Part shown: one piece after another, positions 36,158 through 43,971 of the stretch | Layout: every line of letters begins with the position of its first letter | Position numbering within the stretch: the first letter of the stretch is position 1 | From: Microbacterium kunmingense | Lineage (GTDB): Bacteria; Actinomycetota; Actinomycetes; Actinomycetales; Microbacteriaceae | DNA: 64,000 nucleotides | Assembly (NCBI RefSeq): GCF_023155745.1 | Contig: NZ_JAKNUS010000001.1 | Coordinates: 124,001-188,000, forward strand | Direction: 5' to 3' | The notes under the pieces: generated by a model | Seen by the model: only the letters and a program-made list of their open reading frames with translations | Told to the model about the DNA's origin: nothing | The model's database searches: none | Position numbers and translations under genes: made by a program

Positions 36158-37351
36158 TCAGGTGAACGCCGAGGCGCCGGTGAGGGCGCGCCCGACGATG
36201 AGGGCGTTGATCTCGTGCGTGCCCTCGTAGGAGTACACGGCCTCGGCATCGGCGAAGAACCGCGCGGCGTCGTGGGCCAGGAGGATGCCGTTGCCGCCGA
36301 GCACCTCGCGGCCGAGGGCGACGGTCTCCCGCGCGAGGCGCGCAGTCTGCATCTTCGCCAGCGCCGAGTTCTCGTCGGCGCAGGCTCCGGAGTCGTCCTG
36401 ATGCGCCGACAGCTCGACGACGAGCGCGAGGGAGGCGACGGTGTTGCCGAGCATGCGGGCGAGCTTCTCCTGCACGAGCTGGAACCCGCCGAGCGGCCGG
36501 TCGAACTGCCGCCGCTGCCGCGTGTAGCGGACGGCGGCGTCGAGCACGCCCGCCTGGAGGCCGGCGGCGATCCACGCGACATCCGACCTCATGGCCCGGA
36601 GGATCCGCGCGACGTCGCGCCAGCCGTCGACCCGCTGCAGCCGGTCGGCCTCTGCCACCCGCACCCCGTCGAGCGTGATGCGGGCGTTCTGCATCGGCCG
36701 GAGCGAGGTCTTGCCGGTGATCGCTTCGAGGCCGACGCCGGGCGCATCGGTCGGCACGAGAAAGGCCTTGACGGCGGAGTCGGCGACGTCGCGGGCGAAG
36801 ACGACCAGAAGATCGGATGCCGCGGCCCCGCCGATCCACGTCTTCGTCCCGTCGATGACCCAGGCGTCGCCGTCCCGGCGCGCCGTGGTCGACAGACCCC
36901 CGGCGATGTCGGAGCCGTGGTCGGGCTCGGTGAGGGCGAAGGCGCCGGTGACCTCGAAGCTGCGCACGCGCGGATCGAGCGCGGCCGCCTGCTCCGGTGA
37001 CCCGCCGAGCGCGACGGCGGAGCGGAAGAGGCCCGACTGGGCGTTGTACAGGGTCGCGACCGACACGTCGGTGCGGGCGAGGACGTAGTTGCGGAAGCCC
37101 GAGAACATCGTCGAGCGCGCCTCGGCGGCATCCATCCCCGACGGCTGCATCAGGTCGAGCGGGATGAGCGCGTCGAGGATCGCCTCAGGCATCACCGCAC
37201 GCTCCCAGGCGTCGGCGAGGAGCGGGCGCGCGTCGCGGTCGAGAGTCGCCTGCAGCCGCGTGAGCGCCGCACGCGCCGCCGGGCTGAGGTGCCGTGCGGC
37301 GATCGCGTAGGGGTCGAACCCGAACGCCTCCTCCGGCTCGAGCGCGGGCAT
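36158..37351 (-). CDS. Acyl-CoA dehydrogenase (CouI/PhdI-like)
   Basis: 397 residues: ACAD fold with FALTEPDHGSDIAGG, WVIDGTKTWIGGAAASDLLVVFAR, RRQFDRPLGGFQLVQEKLARM and the catalytic glutamate Glu376 in YSYEGTHEIN. Uses FAD to introduce the alpha-beta double bond; in cou/phd systems this lets phenylpropanoates such as dihydrocinnamates enter. Resembles the glutaryl-CoA-dehydrogenase branch. One base lies between the upstream stop and this ATG. Confidence 0.82.
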   Translation of the reverse strand: MPALEPEEAFGFDPYAIAARHLSPAARAALTRLQATLDRDARPLLADAWERAVMPEAILDALIPLDLMQPSGMDAAEARSTMFSGFRNYVLARTDVSVATLYNAQSGLFRSAVALGGSPEQAAALDPRVRSFEVTGAFALTEPDHGSDIAGGLSTTARRDGDAWVIDGTKTWIGGAAASDLLVVFARDVADSAVKAFLVPTDAPGVGLEAITGKTSLRPMQNARITLDGVRVAEADRLQRVDGWRDVARILRAMRSDVAWIAAGLQAGVLDAAVRYTRQRRQFDRPLGGFQLVQEKLARMLGNTVASLALVVELSAHQDDSGACADENSALAKMQTARLARETVALGREVLGGNGILLAHDAARFFADAEAVYSYEGTHEINALIVGRALTGASAFT

Positions 37352-37352
37352 G

Positions 37353-38234
37353 TCAGCCGCCGAGGCCGAGGAGCCGCACGGCGTTGTCCTTGAGGATGCC
37401 CGGCATGACCTCGGGTTTCAGTGCCGTCGCGGCCGCGTCGCGCTGCCAGCGGTCGGGGGTGAGGAGGGGGAAGTCCGACCCGAAGAGCACGCGGCTCTTC
37501 AGGTACGAGTTCGCCGCGCGCACGAGCGACTCGGGGAAGTACTTCGGGCTCCACCCCGACAGGTCGATCCAGGTGTTGTGCTTGTGGGTCGCCACCGACA
37601 GCGCCTCGTCCTGCCACGGCACGGAGGGGTGGGCCATGATGATCTGCAGATCGGGGAAGTCGGCGGCGACGGGGTCGAGGAGTATGGGGTTCGACAGGCC
37701 CAGGCGCATGCCGCGCCCACCGGGCAGCCCCGCCCCGATGCCGGTCTGGCCGGTGTGGAAGAGGGCGACGACACCGGCATCCTGCAGGATCGCGTAGAGC
37801 GGATACCAGCGCTCGTCCGAGGGGTCGAACCCCTGCACCGTCGGGTGGAACTTGAACCCGCGCACCCCGGAGTCGTCGATGAGGGCGCGCATGCGGTCGG
37901 CGGCGTCGGGGCGGTGCGGATCGACCGAGCCGAACGGGATGAGGACGTCGTTGTGGCGGGCGGCGCCCGCGGCGACCTCGGCGCTGGAGATCGGCGGATG
38001 CCCGAGCGTGTGCTCGGCGTCGACGGTGAAGACGACCGCGGCCATCGCGCGTTCGCGGTAGTGGTCCGCGACGGAGTCGAGGTCGGGGCGGGGGCCGTCG
38101 GCGGAGAAGTACCGGGATGCCGCGGCGACGAGGTCGTCCGGGAGGGAGTGATGTCCGTGCCCGTCAACCTCGATGTGCACGTGGACGTCGATGGCGGTGA
38201 TCGCGTCGACGTCGATCGCGGGCTCGTATCTCAT
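37353..38234 (-). CDS. Amidohydrolase-2 family protein (CouO/PhdC-like retro-Claisen hydrolase)
   Basis: 293 residues of the amidohydrolase-2/ACMSD TIM barrel: metal motif His18-x-His20 (DVHVHIEVDGHG), KFHPTVQGF, IIMAHPSVPW and LFGSDFPLLT. In cou/phd pathways this family member cleaves the beta-keto acyl-CoA to the benzoate plus acetyl-CoA. Other family members are decarboxylases or hydratases (LigJ), so the assignment rests on gene context. ATG at 38234 gives the normal length; the longer open frame crosses a repeat and the next gene. Confidence 0.72.
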   Translation of the reverse strand: MRYEPAIDVDAITAIDVHVHIEVDGHGHHSLPDDLVAAASRYFSADGPRPDLDSVADHYRERAMAAVVFTVDAEHTLGHPPISSAEVAAGAARHNDVLIPFGSVDPHRPDAADRMRALIDDSGVRGFKFHPTVQGFDPSDERWYPLYAILQDAGVVALFHTGQTGIGAGLPGGRGMRLGLSNPILLDPVAADFPDLQIIMAHPSVPWQDEALSVATHKHNTWIDLSGWSPKYFPESLVRAANSYLKSRVLFGSDFPLLTPDRWQRDAAATALKPEVMPGILKDNAVRLLGLGG

Positions 38235-38256
38235 CGTGTTCCCCGGTGCGCGAGCC

Positions 38257-38303
38257 CGGTCGTTGAGCGAGGACGCGCGCAGCGCGCCCGAGTCGACACG
38301 CGT
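38257..38303. repeat. Dispersed intergenic repeat, GGTCGTTGAGCGAG type
   Basis: The 70-base gap between the amidohydrolase and SDR genes is filled by GGTCGTTGAGCGAGGACG ... CCCGAGTCGACACGCG with a GCGCGCAGCGCGC palindrome. I recognise this as a repeat common in intergenic regions of Microbacterium-like genomes. Confidence 0.5.
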
Positions 38304-38304
38304 C

Positions 38305-39219
38305 TCACCGCTGCAGATCCTCGGGAAGCGGCGGGAACTTCTCGCCGACGCTCTGCAGCTCGCCCACGGCATCGCCGAAGCCCTCGACGAGCGCGTCGTA
38401 GGTCCAGCCGCCCTCGCGGTACGCGGTCGCGACGGCCTCGGGGTGCGACCACAGCTGGAGGCGGTCGCCGCCGATGCCGATCGCCTGACCCGAGACGCCG
38501 GAGGCGGCGTCGGAGGCGAGGAACGCGATGAGGCCCGCGACGTCGTCGGAGGTGCCGAAGCCGAGGTCGTGACGGAAGAACGCCGGCATCGGCTCACCCT
38601 TCTCGTCGGCCTCGACGGCGGCGGCGAAGTAGGGCACGGTCGCCGTCATCGCGGTCGCGGCGACGGGGATGACGGCGTTGGCGGTGATGCCCGCCTTCTT
38701 CAGCTCCAGCGCCCAGGTGCGGACCATCCCGACGATGCCGGCCTTGGCGGCGGCGTAGTTGGTCTGGCCGAAGTTGCCGCGCTGGCCGGTGGGCGAGCCG
38801 ATGCAGATGATGCGCCCCGCGATCTCGTTGGCGCGCATGTAAGTCGCCGCAGCGCGGACGCACGTGAAGGTGCCGCGCAGGTGCACGCCGATGACGGTGT
38901 CGAAGTCGTCGTCGCTCATCTTCCACAGCACGGTGTCGCGGAGCACCCCGGCGTTGGTGACGAGGATGTCGAGGCGTCCGAAGGTGTCGACGGCGGTCTG
39001 GACCAGCTGCTCGGCGGTCTCGGTCGGGCCGACCGGGGCGACGACGGCGACGGCCGCACCCCCCGCGTCGGTGATGCTCTTCACGGCGGCATCCGCAGTG
39101 GCCGCGTCGACATCGTTGATGACGACCGATGCGCCCTGCCGTGCGAGTTCCTGGGCGTAGGCCAGACCCAGGCCGCGACCCGAGCCGGTGACGACAGCGA
39201 CTTTGCCGTGAAGTGACAT
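38305..39219 (-). CDS. Short-chain dehydrogenase, putative beta-hydroxyacyl-CoA dehydrogenase (CouN/PhdB-like)
   Basis: 304 residues: TGSGRGLGLAYAQELARQG NAD(P) loop, NAG motif (LVTNAGVL), and catalytic Ser-Tyr-Lys in GSPTGQRGNFGQTNYAAAKAG. About 50 extra C-terminal residues (AVATAYREGGWTYDALVEGFGDAV) beyond a minimal SDR, as in multifunctional-enzyme type hydroxyacyl-CoA dehydrogenases. Would oxidise the beta-hydroxyacyl-CoA. First gene of the operon; ATG at 39219 has AAGGAG nearby, and an operator-covered promoter lies just upstream. Confidence 0.8.
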   Translation of the reverse strand: MSLHGKVAVVTGSGRGLGLAYAQELARQGASVVINDVDAATADAAVKSITDAGGAAVAVVAPVGPTETAEQLVQTAVDTFGRLDILVTNAGVLRDTVLWKMSDDDFDTVIGVHLRGTFTCVRAAATYMRANEIAGRIICIGSPTGQRGNFGQTNYAAAKAGIVGMVRTWALELKKAGITANAVIPVAATAMTATVPYFAAAVEADEKGEPMPAFFRHDLGFGTSDDVAGLIAFLASDAASGVSGQAIGIGGDRLQLWSHPEAVATAYREGGWTYDALVEGFGDAVGELQSVGEKFPPLPEDLQR

Positions 39220-39242
39220 GAGAGCTCCTTCGATCACCACCC

Positions 39243-39276
39243 ATTGAATCGGACGATGATTGAAGTTGTCAACTAT
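39243..39276 (-). promoter_or_regulatory. Promoter of the hydroxycinnamate-type operon with MarR-type operator
   Basis: Minus strand TTGACA (39267-39272) and TTCAAT (39243-39248), 18 apart. The -35 box lies within a 21-base site (39256-39276, ATNNTTGA...CAACNAT) containing AGTTG-T-CAACT. It matches 13 of 21 positions, at the same spacing, of the site before the MarR gene (41308-41328), so the MarR protein likely controls both. Confidence 0.55.
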
Positions 39277-39297
39277 TCGCGCGACGGTCGGATGCCG

Positions 39298-40704
39298 CTA
39301 CGAATCGAATCCCATCCCGACGGCGTCGAGCGTGCGGAGCAGGAGGTTCCGGCGGCCCTGGTTGTGGTCGGCGCGATCGAGCGACCACTTGGTGAGGGTG
39401 ACGCCGAGCGCCGCCACGGGCTCGGGCGGGAAGGGGATCGGCTTGTCCTTCACCATCTTCAGCTCGGTGCGTTCGGTGGGCGTTCCGCCGAGGAGGTCGA
39501 GCATCACGTCGGCGGCGAAGCGCGTCGCACCCACACCGAGCCCGGTGAAGCCGGCCGCGTAGGCGACCGTGCCGCCGCGCGCGACGCCGTAGAAGGCGCA
39601 GAACCGTGAGCAGGTGTCGATCGGACCCGACCACCGGTGCGAGAAGCGCAGACCCTCGAGCTGCGGGAACGTGGTGAAGAAGTGCGACGCGAGGGTGCGA
39701 TAGCTCGACGCCCGCTCCTCGTAGGCGGGCCGCACCTTCCCGCCGTAGTGGTAGATCGCGTCGTATCCGCCGAACAGGATCCGGTCGTCGCGGGTGAGCC
39801 GGTAGTAGTGGAACTGGTTGGCGAGGTCGGCGATCCCCTGCCGGCCCTCCCACCCGATCGCCGCCTTCTGCTCGGACGTGAGCGGCTCGGTCATGAGCAC
39901 ATAGTCGTAGACCGGCACGGTGTAGAGCCGCGTGCGGGTGAGGAGCGAGGGGAAGACGTTCGTCGCGAGCGCGACCTTGGCGGCCCGGACGGCACCGCCG
40001 TCGGCGGTGCGGACGATCGGGCGCGCTCCGGCCTCGGAGTCGATGTCGACCACGCGGGAGTGCTCGAAGATCTCCACGCCCGCCTCGACCGCGACCCGAG
40101 CAAGCTCCGCGGCGAGCTTCCCGGGGTGCACGAGCGCTGTCTCGTCGCGCTCCCAGGCGCCGGCGAGGTAGGTCGGCGAGTCGACGAGGGCGCGCGTCGC
40201 CGCGGCATCCAGGAACCCCTCCTCCTCTGCCAGCCATTCGATCTGGTGGGGTTCGACGGCGACGGAGAGGGTTCCGGTGCGCTCGAACTCGGCGTCCATG
40301 CCGTACCTGGCGACGGTCTCGCCGATGGCGTCGAGATTCTCGCGCCCCAGCTCGTCGAGCCGGGCGATTTCGTCGGGCCACCGGGTGGCGCCGTTGTCGT
40401 GGCCGTGGGTGAGGCTCGCCTCGCAGAAGCCGCCGTTGCGGCCGGAGGCTGCCCAGCCGACGGTGCGGGCCTCGACGACGATGACGCGTCGACCGGGGTC
40501 GCGCTCCTTGGCGCGCAGCGCCGTCCACAGACCCGCGTACCCGGCTCCGACCACGACGAGATCCGCGAGGTGCGTGCCGACCATCCGCGGGTAGGTGGGC
40601 GGGGTGATGTCATCGAGCCAGAACACGCTGTGCCGAGTGGTGGCGAGCGCATGGTCGATCACCGAGGCCGCGGGCGGGCGTCGTTCGAAGACGGTCGTGT
40701 GCAT
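39298..40704 (-). CDS. FAD-dependent oxidoreductase, DAO family
   Basis: 468 residues. GAGYAGLWTALRAKERDPGRRVIVVEA is the N-terminal FAD-binding motif; GRNGGF and a late VAYAAGFTGLGVGATRFAADVML segment are typical of gamma-glutamylputrescine oxidase/amine oxidase-like DAO proteins. Oxidises an amine or amino acid with release of H2O2; substrate unknown. It lies between the MarR gene and the hydroxycinnamate-type operon, whose promoter starts just after its stop. Whether it belongs to that pathway is doubtful. Confidence 0.75.
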   Translation of the reverse strand: MHTTVFERRPPAASVIDHALATTRHSVFWLDDITPPTYPRMVGTHLADLVVVGAGYAGLWTALRAKERDPGRRVIVVEARTVGWAASGRNGGFCEASLTHGHDNGATRWPDEIARLDELGRENLDAIGETVARYGMDAEFERTGTLSVAVEPHQIEWLAEEEGFLDAAATRALVDSPTYLAGAWERDETALVHPGKLAAELARVAVEAGVEIFEHSRVVDIDSEAGARPIVRTADGGAVRAAKVALATNVFPSLLTRTRLYTVPVYDYVLMTEPLTSEQKAAIGWEGRQGIADLANQFHYYRLTRDDRILFGGYDAIYHYGGKVRPAYEERASSYRTLASHFFTTFPQLEGLRFSHRWSGPIDTCSRFCAFYGVARGGTVAYAAGFTGLGVGATRFAADVMLDLLGGTPTERTELKMVKDKPIPFPPEPVAALGVTLTKWSLDRADHNQGRRNLLLRTLDAVGMGFDS

Positions 40705-40810
40705 CGGTCCTCCTCGAGCGTGGCGAAGTCCGCTCAGCACCACTGTGCACATCGGCGGTGCGATTCGCCAGTGGCGCGCGCTGCGCGCCGCGCGGCGCGA
40801 CGCTCGGCGC

Positions 40811-41287
40811 TCAGGAGGCGAAGGCGAGGCGGCGCAGCAGCGCCATGAGGGTCCGACGCTCATCGGCGTCGAGGTCGCCGTGCACCGCTTCCTCGGCGCG
40901 GCGGGCGGTCTGCTGGGCGTCGCGGGCGAGCTCCTCGCCGGCGGCGGTGGCGACGACGGCGTTGGCCCGACGGTCGTGGGGATCGGCGCGGCGCTCGACG
41001 AGGCCCCGCTGCTCGAGCTGGTCGATGAGCGCGACGACCTGGCTGGGGTCCAGGCGCAGGAAGTCGGCGAGCTCGCGCTGCGAGGGCGGCGGGGTCGCGC
41101 AGGCGGCGACCAGCACGGCGTAGGAGCGGGCCTTGAGGTCGTGCGCGGCGAGGGCGGCGTTCCCCGCGCTGAGCGACAGCGCGTTCGCCCGGGCGAGGAG
41201 GAAGCTGAGGTCGTCGCCGAGGACGGATGCCGCGAGCCCCGTGCGCGCGAGCGACGGCGCCGCGGTCGTGTCATCCCTGGTCGGCAT
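40811..41287 (-). CDS. MarR family regulator (CouR/PhdR-like candidate)
   Basis: 158 residues with the MarR winged HTH (SQRELADFLRLDPSQVVALIDQLEQRGLVERRADPHDRRANAVVAT). CouR and PhdR, which repress hydroxycinnamate genes and are released by the CoA thioesters, are MarR proteins. A 21-base palindrome overlaps its promoter and a similar one precedes the SDR-led operon, which supports autoregulation and control of that operon (inference). The transcript may be leaderless. Confidence 0.8.
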   Translation of the reverse strand: MPTRDDTTAAPSLARTGLAASVLGDDLSFLLARANALSLSAGNAALAAHDLKARSYAVLVAACATPPPSQRELADFLRLDPSQVVALIDQLEQRGLVERRADPHDRRANAVVATAAGEELARDAQQTARRAEEAVHGDLDADERRTLMALLRRLAFAS

Positions 41288-41294
41288 GACGCCG

Positions 41295-41328
41295 ATCGTA
41301 GCGCCAGATCGTTGAGTTTCCCAACGAT
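41295..41328 (-). promoter_or_regulatory. marR promoter with ATCGTTG-N7-CAACGAT operator
   Basis: Minus strand TTGGGA (41319-41324) and TACGAT (41295-41300), spacing 18. The palindrome with perfect 7-base arms occupies 41308-41328, over the -35 and spacer. The expected transcription start falls at or within a base or two of the ATG at 41287. Confidence 0.55.
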
Positions 41329-41338
41329 TCGGGCGGGG

Positions 41339-42571
41339 TCACTCCAGCACGAAGCGCGGTCGCCCGGCGAGGATGCCCACCCCGCTCTGACCCAGGAGCA
41401 CCAGGAGCAGCAGGGTGAGGGGCCAGATCCACGAGCCGGTGGCGGCATACAGCGCGCCGAAGACGATCGGGCCCGCCGCGGCGACGAGGTACCCGACCGA
41501 CTGCGCCATCCCCGACAGGGCCGACGAAGCGACGTGGTCACGCGCACGCACGGCCATGAGGGTCAGCGACATGCCGAGCGACGCCCCGGACGACAGCCCG
41601 ATGAGCACCACCCACCCGGTGATGAGGTCGGGGGCGACCATGAGTCCGACGGTGCCGACCACCGCGAGCACCGGGACGGTGGCCGGGGCCCAGCGCTCGA
41701 ACCGGCCCCGCAGCAGCAGCGGCAGCACCAGCGCGCCGGCCGTGGAGAAGAGCTGGTAGAGCATCACATCGATGCCCGCGGCGACTTCGCTCCTCCCCGT
41801 CGAGACCGAGATCGCGGCGAACCACGTGACGCTCATGTAGAACATCGCCGACTGCAGTCCCATGTAGGCCGCGACGAGCCACGCGACGCCGTCGCGCCAG
41901 ATTCCGGTGCTGCGGCGGGGCGGCCGGGCCGCGGCATCCGCTCTCCGCCGACCCGACGCCGCCGCCCACCCGGCGATCGCCGGAGGGATGAGCACGCCGC
42001 CGACGAGCACGAGCGCCCACCGCCAGCCGAGCTCGCCGCCGGCGCTCGGCAGGTGGGACAGGGGGACGACGACACCCGAGGCGAGGGCGCCGAACCCGCC
42101 GAGGAGCGCGGTGTAGACGGCCATCATCAGCGGCACCCGGGCGGGGAAGTCGCGTTTGACGACGGCCGGCATGAGGACGTTCACCACCGCGAGGGCCATG
42201 CCGATGAGGGCGGTGCCGATCCACAGGAGCGCGACGGGTCCCGGGAGTGAGCGGACGACGGCGCCGACGAGGAGGAGCACGAGCGCGCCGAGGATCGCGC
42301 CGCCGAGCCCGAAGCGCCGCGCCACGTCGTGCGCGAGCGGCGAGAACAGTGCCCACGCGGCGAGCGGGACGGCGGCGAGGACGCCGAGCACGGCGAGCGA
42401 GAGGCCGGTGTCGGCGCCGATCTGATCGAGCACCGGCCCGAGCGCGGTGATCGTGGGGCGCATATTGGCCGCGACCAGGCAGACCGCGACGACCAGGAGG
42501 GCGGTGCGCGCCGCGGTGCGGGACGTCGTGCGCCCCGGCTCGCGCGTGGGAGGCCGCACCGGTGAGGTCAT
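41339..42571 (-). CDS. MFS transporter, CynX/NimT type (first)
   Basis: 410 residues, 12 hydrophobic segments. NMRPTITALGPVLDQIGADTGLS and the following AVPLAAWALFSPLAHDVARRFG are typical of the cyanate/2-nitroimidazole transporter family. Substrate unknown; could move aromatic acids. ATG at 42571 chosen over GTG two codons upstream. Divergent from a second member of the same family at 42690. Confidence 0.75.
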   Translation of the reverse strand: MTSPVRPPTREPGRTTSRTAARTALLVVAVCLVAANMRPTITALGPVLDQIGADTGLSLAVLGVLAAVPLAAWALFSPLAHDVARRFGLGGAILGALVLLLVGAVVRSLPGPVALLWIGTALIGMALAVVNVLMPAVVKRDFPARVPLMMAVYTALLGGFGALASGVVVPLSHLPSAGGELGWRWALVLVGGVLIPPAIAGWAAASGRRRADAAARPPRRSTGIWRDGVAWLVAAYMGLQSAMFYMSVTWFAAISVSTGRSEVAAGIDVMLYQLFSTAGALVLPLLLRGRFERWAPATVPVLAVVGTVGLMVAPDLITGWVVLIGLSSGASLGMSLTLMAVRARDHVASSALSGMAQSVGYLVAAAGPIVFGALYAATGSWIWPLTLLLLVLLGQSGVGILAGRPRFVLE

Positions 42572-42689
42572 GAGCACCGAACCTAGCCGAGCCCCGCCCG
42601 CGGTCGACCCGCGGGCTCACTCACCGGGACCGCGGGGGTGCACTCCCTCCCGGCGTGGGGGCACGCACCCGCGCACTAGCCTGGGCGGG

Positions 42690-43913
42690 ATGTCCGTCCG
42701 AACGCCCCGCTCACCGGCACCCTCGCTGTGGGGCGTCGCACTGACGATCGTCCTCACCGCGGCGGTGCTGCGCTCCCCGATCGTCGCGGTCGCCCCGGTG
42801 GCCCGCGACATCCAGGCAGACCTCGCCGTCTCGGCGGGCGTCGTGGGGCTCCTCACCAGCATCCCGGTCCTGGCCTTCGCCGTCTGTGCCCCGCTCGCCG
42901 TGGCGACCATCCGCCGCCTCGGGCCCGACCTCGCCCTCACCCTGGCCCTCGCCGGGGCGGTGGTGGCCTCGGTCGTGCGGTCGGCCGGAGGGCTCCCCGC
43001 GGTCATCCTCGGCACGGCCCTGCTCGGCGTCTTCCTCACCGTCGGCAACGTCGTCGTGCCGCTCATCATCAAGCGGGAGTTCCCGCCCGCGCGGGTGCCG
43101 TGGGTGACGAGCCTGTTCACCTCGGCCATGAACGTCGGCACCATGACGGTGACCCTCGCCACCGTGCCGATCGCGGCCGTCACCGATTGGCGGGTGGCGA
43201 TCGCGGTGTGGGGCGGTTTCGGACTCGCCGCGCTCGGCGTCTGGGTCGGCCTCCGTCGCGCCGAGGCCCTGCGACCCGACCCCGAGGCGTCCACGGCGAC
43301 CGCGGTCGCCGGGCGCCTGGACGGAAGGGGGCGCGCCGCGGCCCTGACGCTCAGCACCTGGCTGCTCGCCCTCGCCTTCGCCGGGCAGGCGTTCGCCTTC
43401 TACGGAACCACCGCGTGGCTGCCCTCGCTCCTGGTCGACGGCGGGATGCCGGCGGTGCAGGCCGGGGCGGTCGCGGCGATCTTCCAGGTGATGGGTGTGG
43501 CCGGCGCCCTCCTGACCCCCGTCCTCACCGGCCGTTTCTCGGCCGCGCCGGCGGCCGTCATCATCGGGGTGGGATGGCTGGCGATTCCGCTCGGCTTCCT
43601 CCTGGCTCCGGACGGATGGCTCGTGTGGTGCCTCGTCGGAGGTCTCGCCCAGGGGGCGGGGATCACCTGGGTCTTCATCATGCTCAACGGCTTCGGCGGC
43701 GATGAGCGGGTGGTCGCGGGCAGGTCGGGCACGGTGCAGGGGGTCGGCTACGCCGCGGGCGCCCTCGCGCCGCCGCTCCTCGGCGGCGTGCACGACGCGA
43801 CCGGCGACTGGACGCCGGCGCTGCTGATCCTGCTGGGAGCCGTCGTGGTGCTCCTCATCGCCGGAGCGGCGGGCGCGAGGATCGGGGTGCGCGAAGCCCG
43901 CGAACGCTGGTGA
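42690..43913 (+). CDS. MFS transporter, CynX/NimT type (second)
   Basis: 407 residues, 12 membrane segments, VLRSPIVAVAPVARDIQADLAVS at the start and HDATGDWTPALLILLGAVVVL at the end, the same family as the divergent neighbour. The ATG at 42690 follows GGGCGGG; the upstream open frame is low-complexity. Its 3' end converges with pobA. Confidence 0.77.
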   Translation: MSVRTPRSPAPSLWGVALTIVLTAAVLRSPIVAVAPVARDIQADLAVSAGVVGLLTSIPVLAFAVCAPLAVATIRRLGPDLALTLALAGAVVASVVRSAGGLPAVILGTALLGVFLTVGNVVVPLIIKREFPPARVPWVTSLFTSAMNVGTMTVTLATVPIAAVTDWRVAIAVWGGFGLAALGVWVGLRRAEALRPDPEASTATAVAGRLDGRGRAAALTLSTWLLALAFAGQAFAFYGTTAWLPSLLVDGGMPAVQAGAVAAIFQVMGVAGALLTPVLTGRFSAAPAAVIIGVGWLAIPLGFLLAPDGWLVWCLVGGLAQGAGITWVFIMLNGFGGDERVVAGRSGTVQGVGYAAGALAPPLLGGVHDATGDWTPALLILLGAVVVLLIAGAAGARIGVREARERW

Positions 43914-43919
43914 ACCTGC

Positions 43920-43944
43920 CCGGCCGGCTGTGACGCAAGGCCGG
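43920..43944. terminator. Hairpin between convergent MFS and pobA genes
   Basis: CCGGCC (43920-43925) and GGCCGG (43939-43944) pair across a 13-base loop, 6 bases after the MFS stop. A second GC-rich palindrome follows before the pobA stop at 43972. Weak evidence, no T-run. Confidence 0.3.
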
Positions 43945-43971
43945 ATGCTGCGGCGCCGCGGCAGACCCGGC

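Noticed and set aside
37353..38234. Amidohydrolase as LigJ-type 4-oxalomesaconate hydratase
   Set aside because: It is embedded with CoA-ligase, MaoC, SDR and acyl-CoA dehydrogenase genes, and a GalB-like hydratase is already present with the gal-like genes.
39298..41547. 749-codon minus-strand frame across the FAD oxidoreductase and MarR genes
   Set aside because: Only the FAD oxidoreductase part from 40704 is family-like; the upstream part is Arg/Ser/Pro-rich noise.
42571..42690. Inverted repeat in the gap between the two MFS genes
   Set aside because: Only short, GC-rich and poorly matched arms; no better than chance for this base composition.
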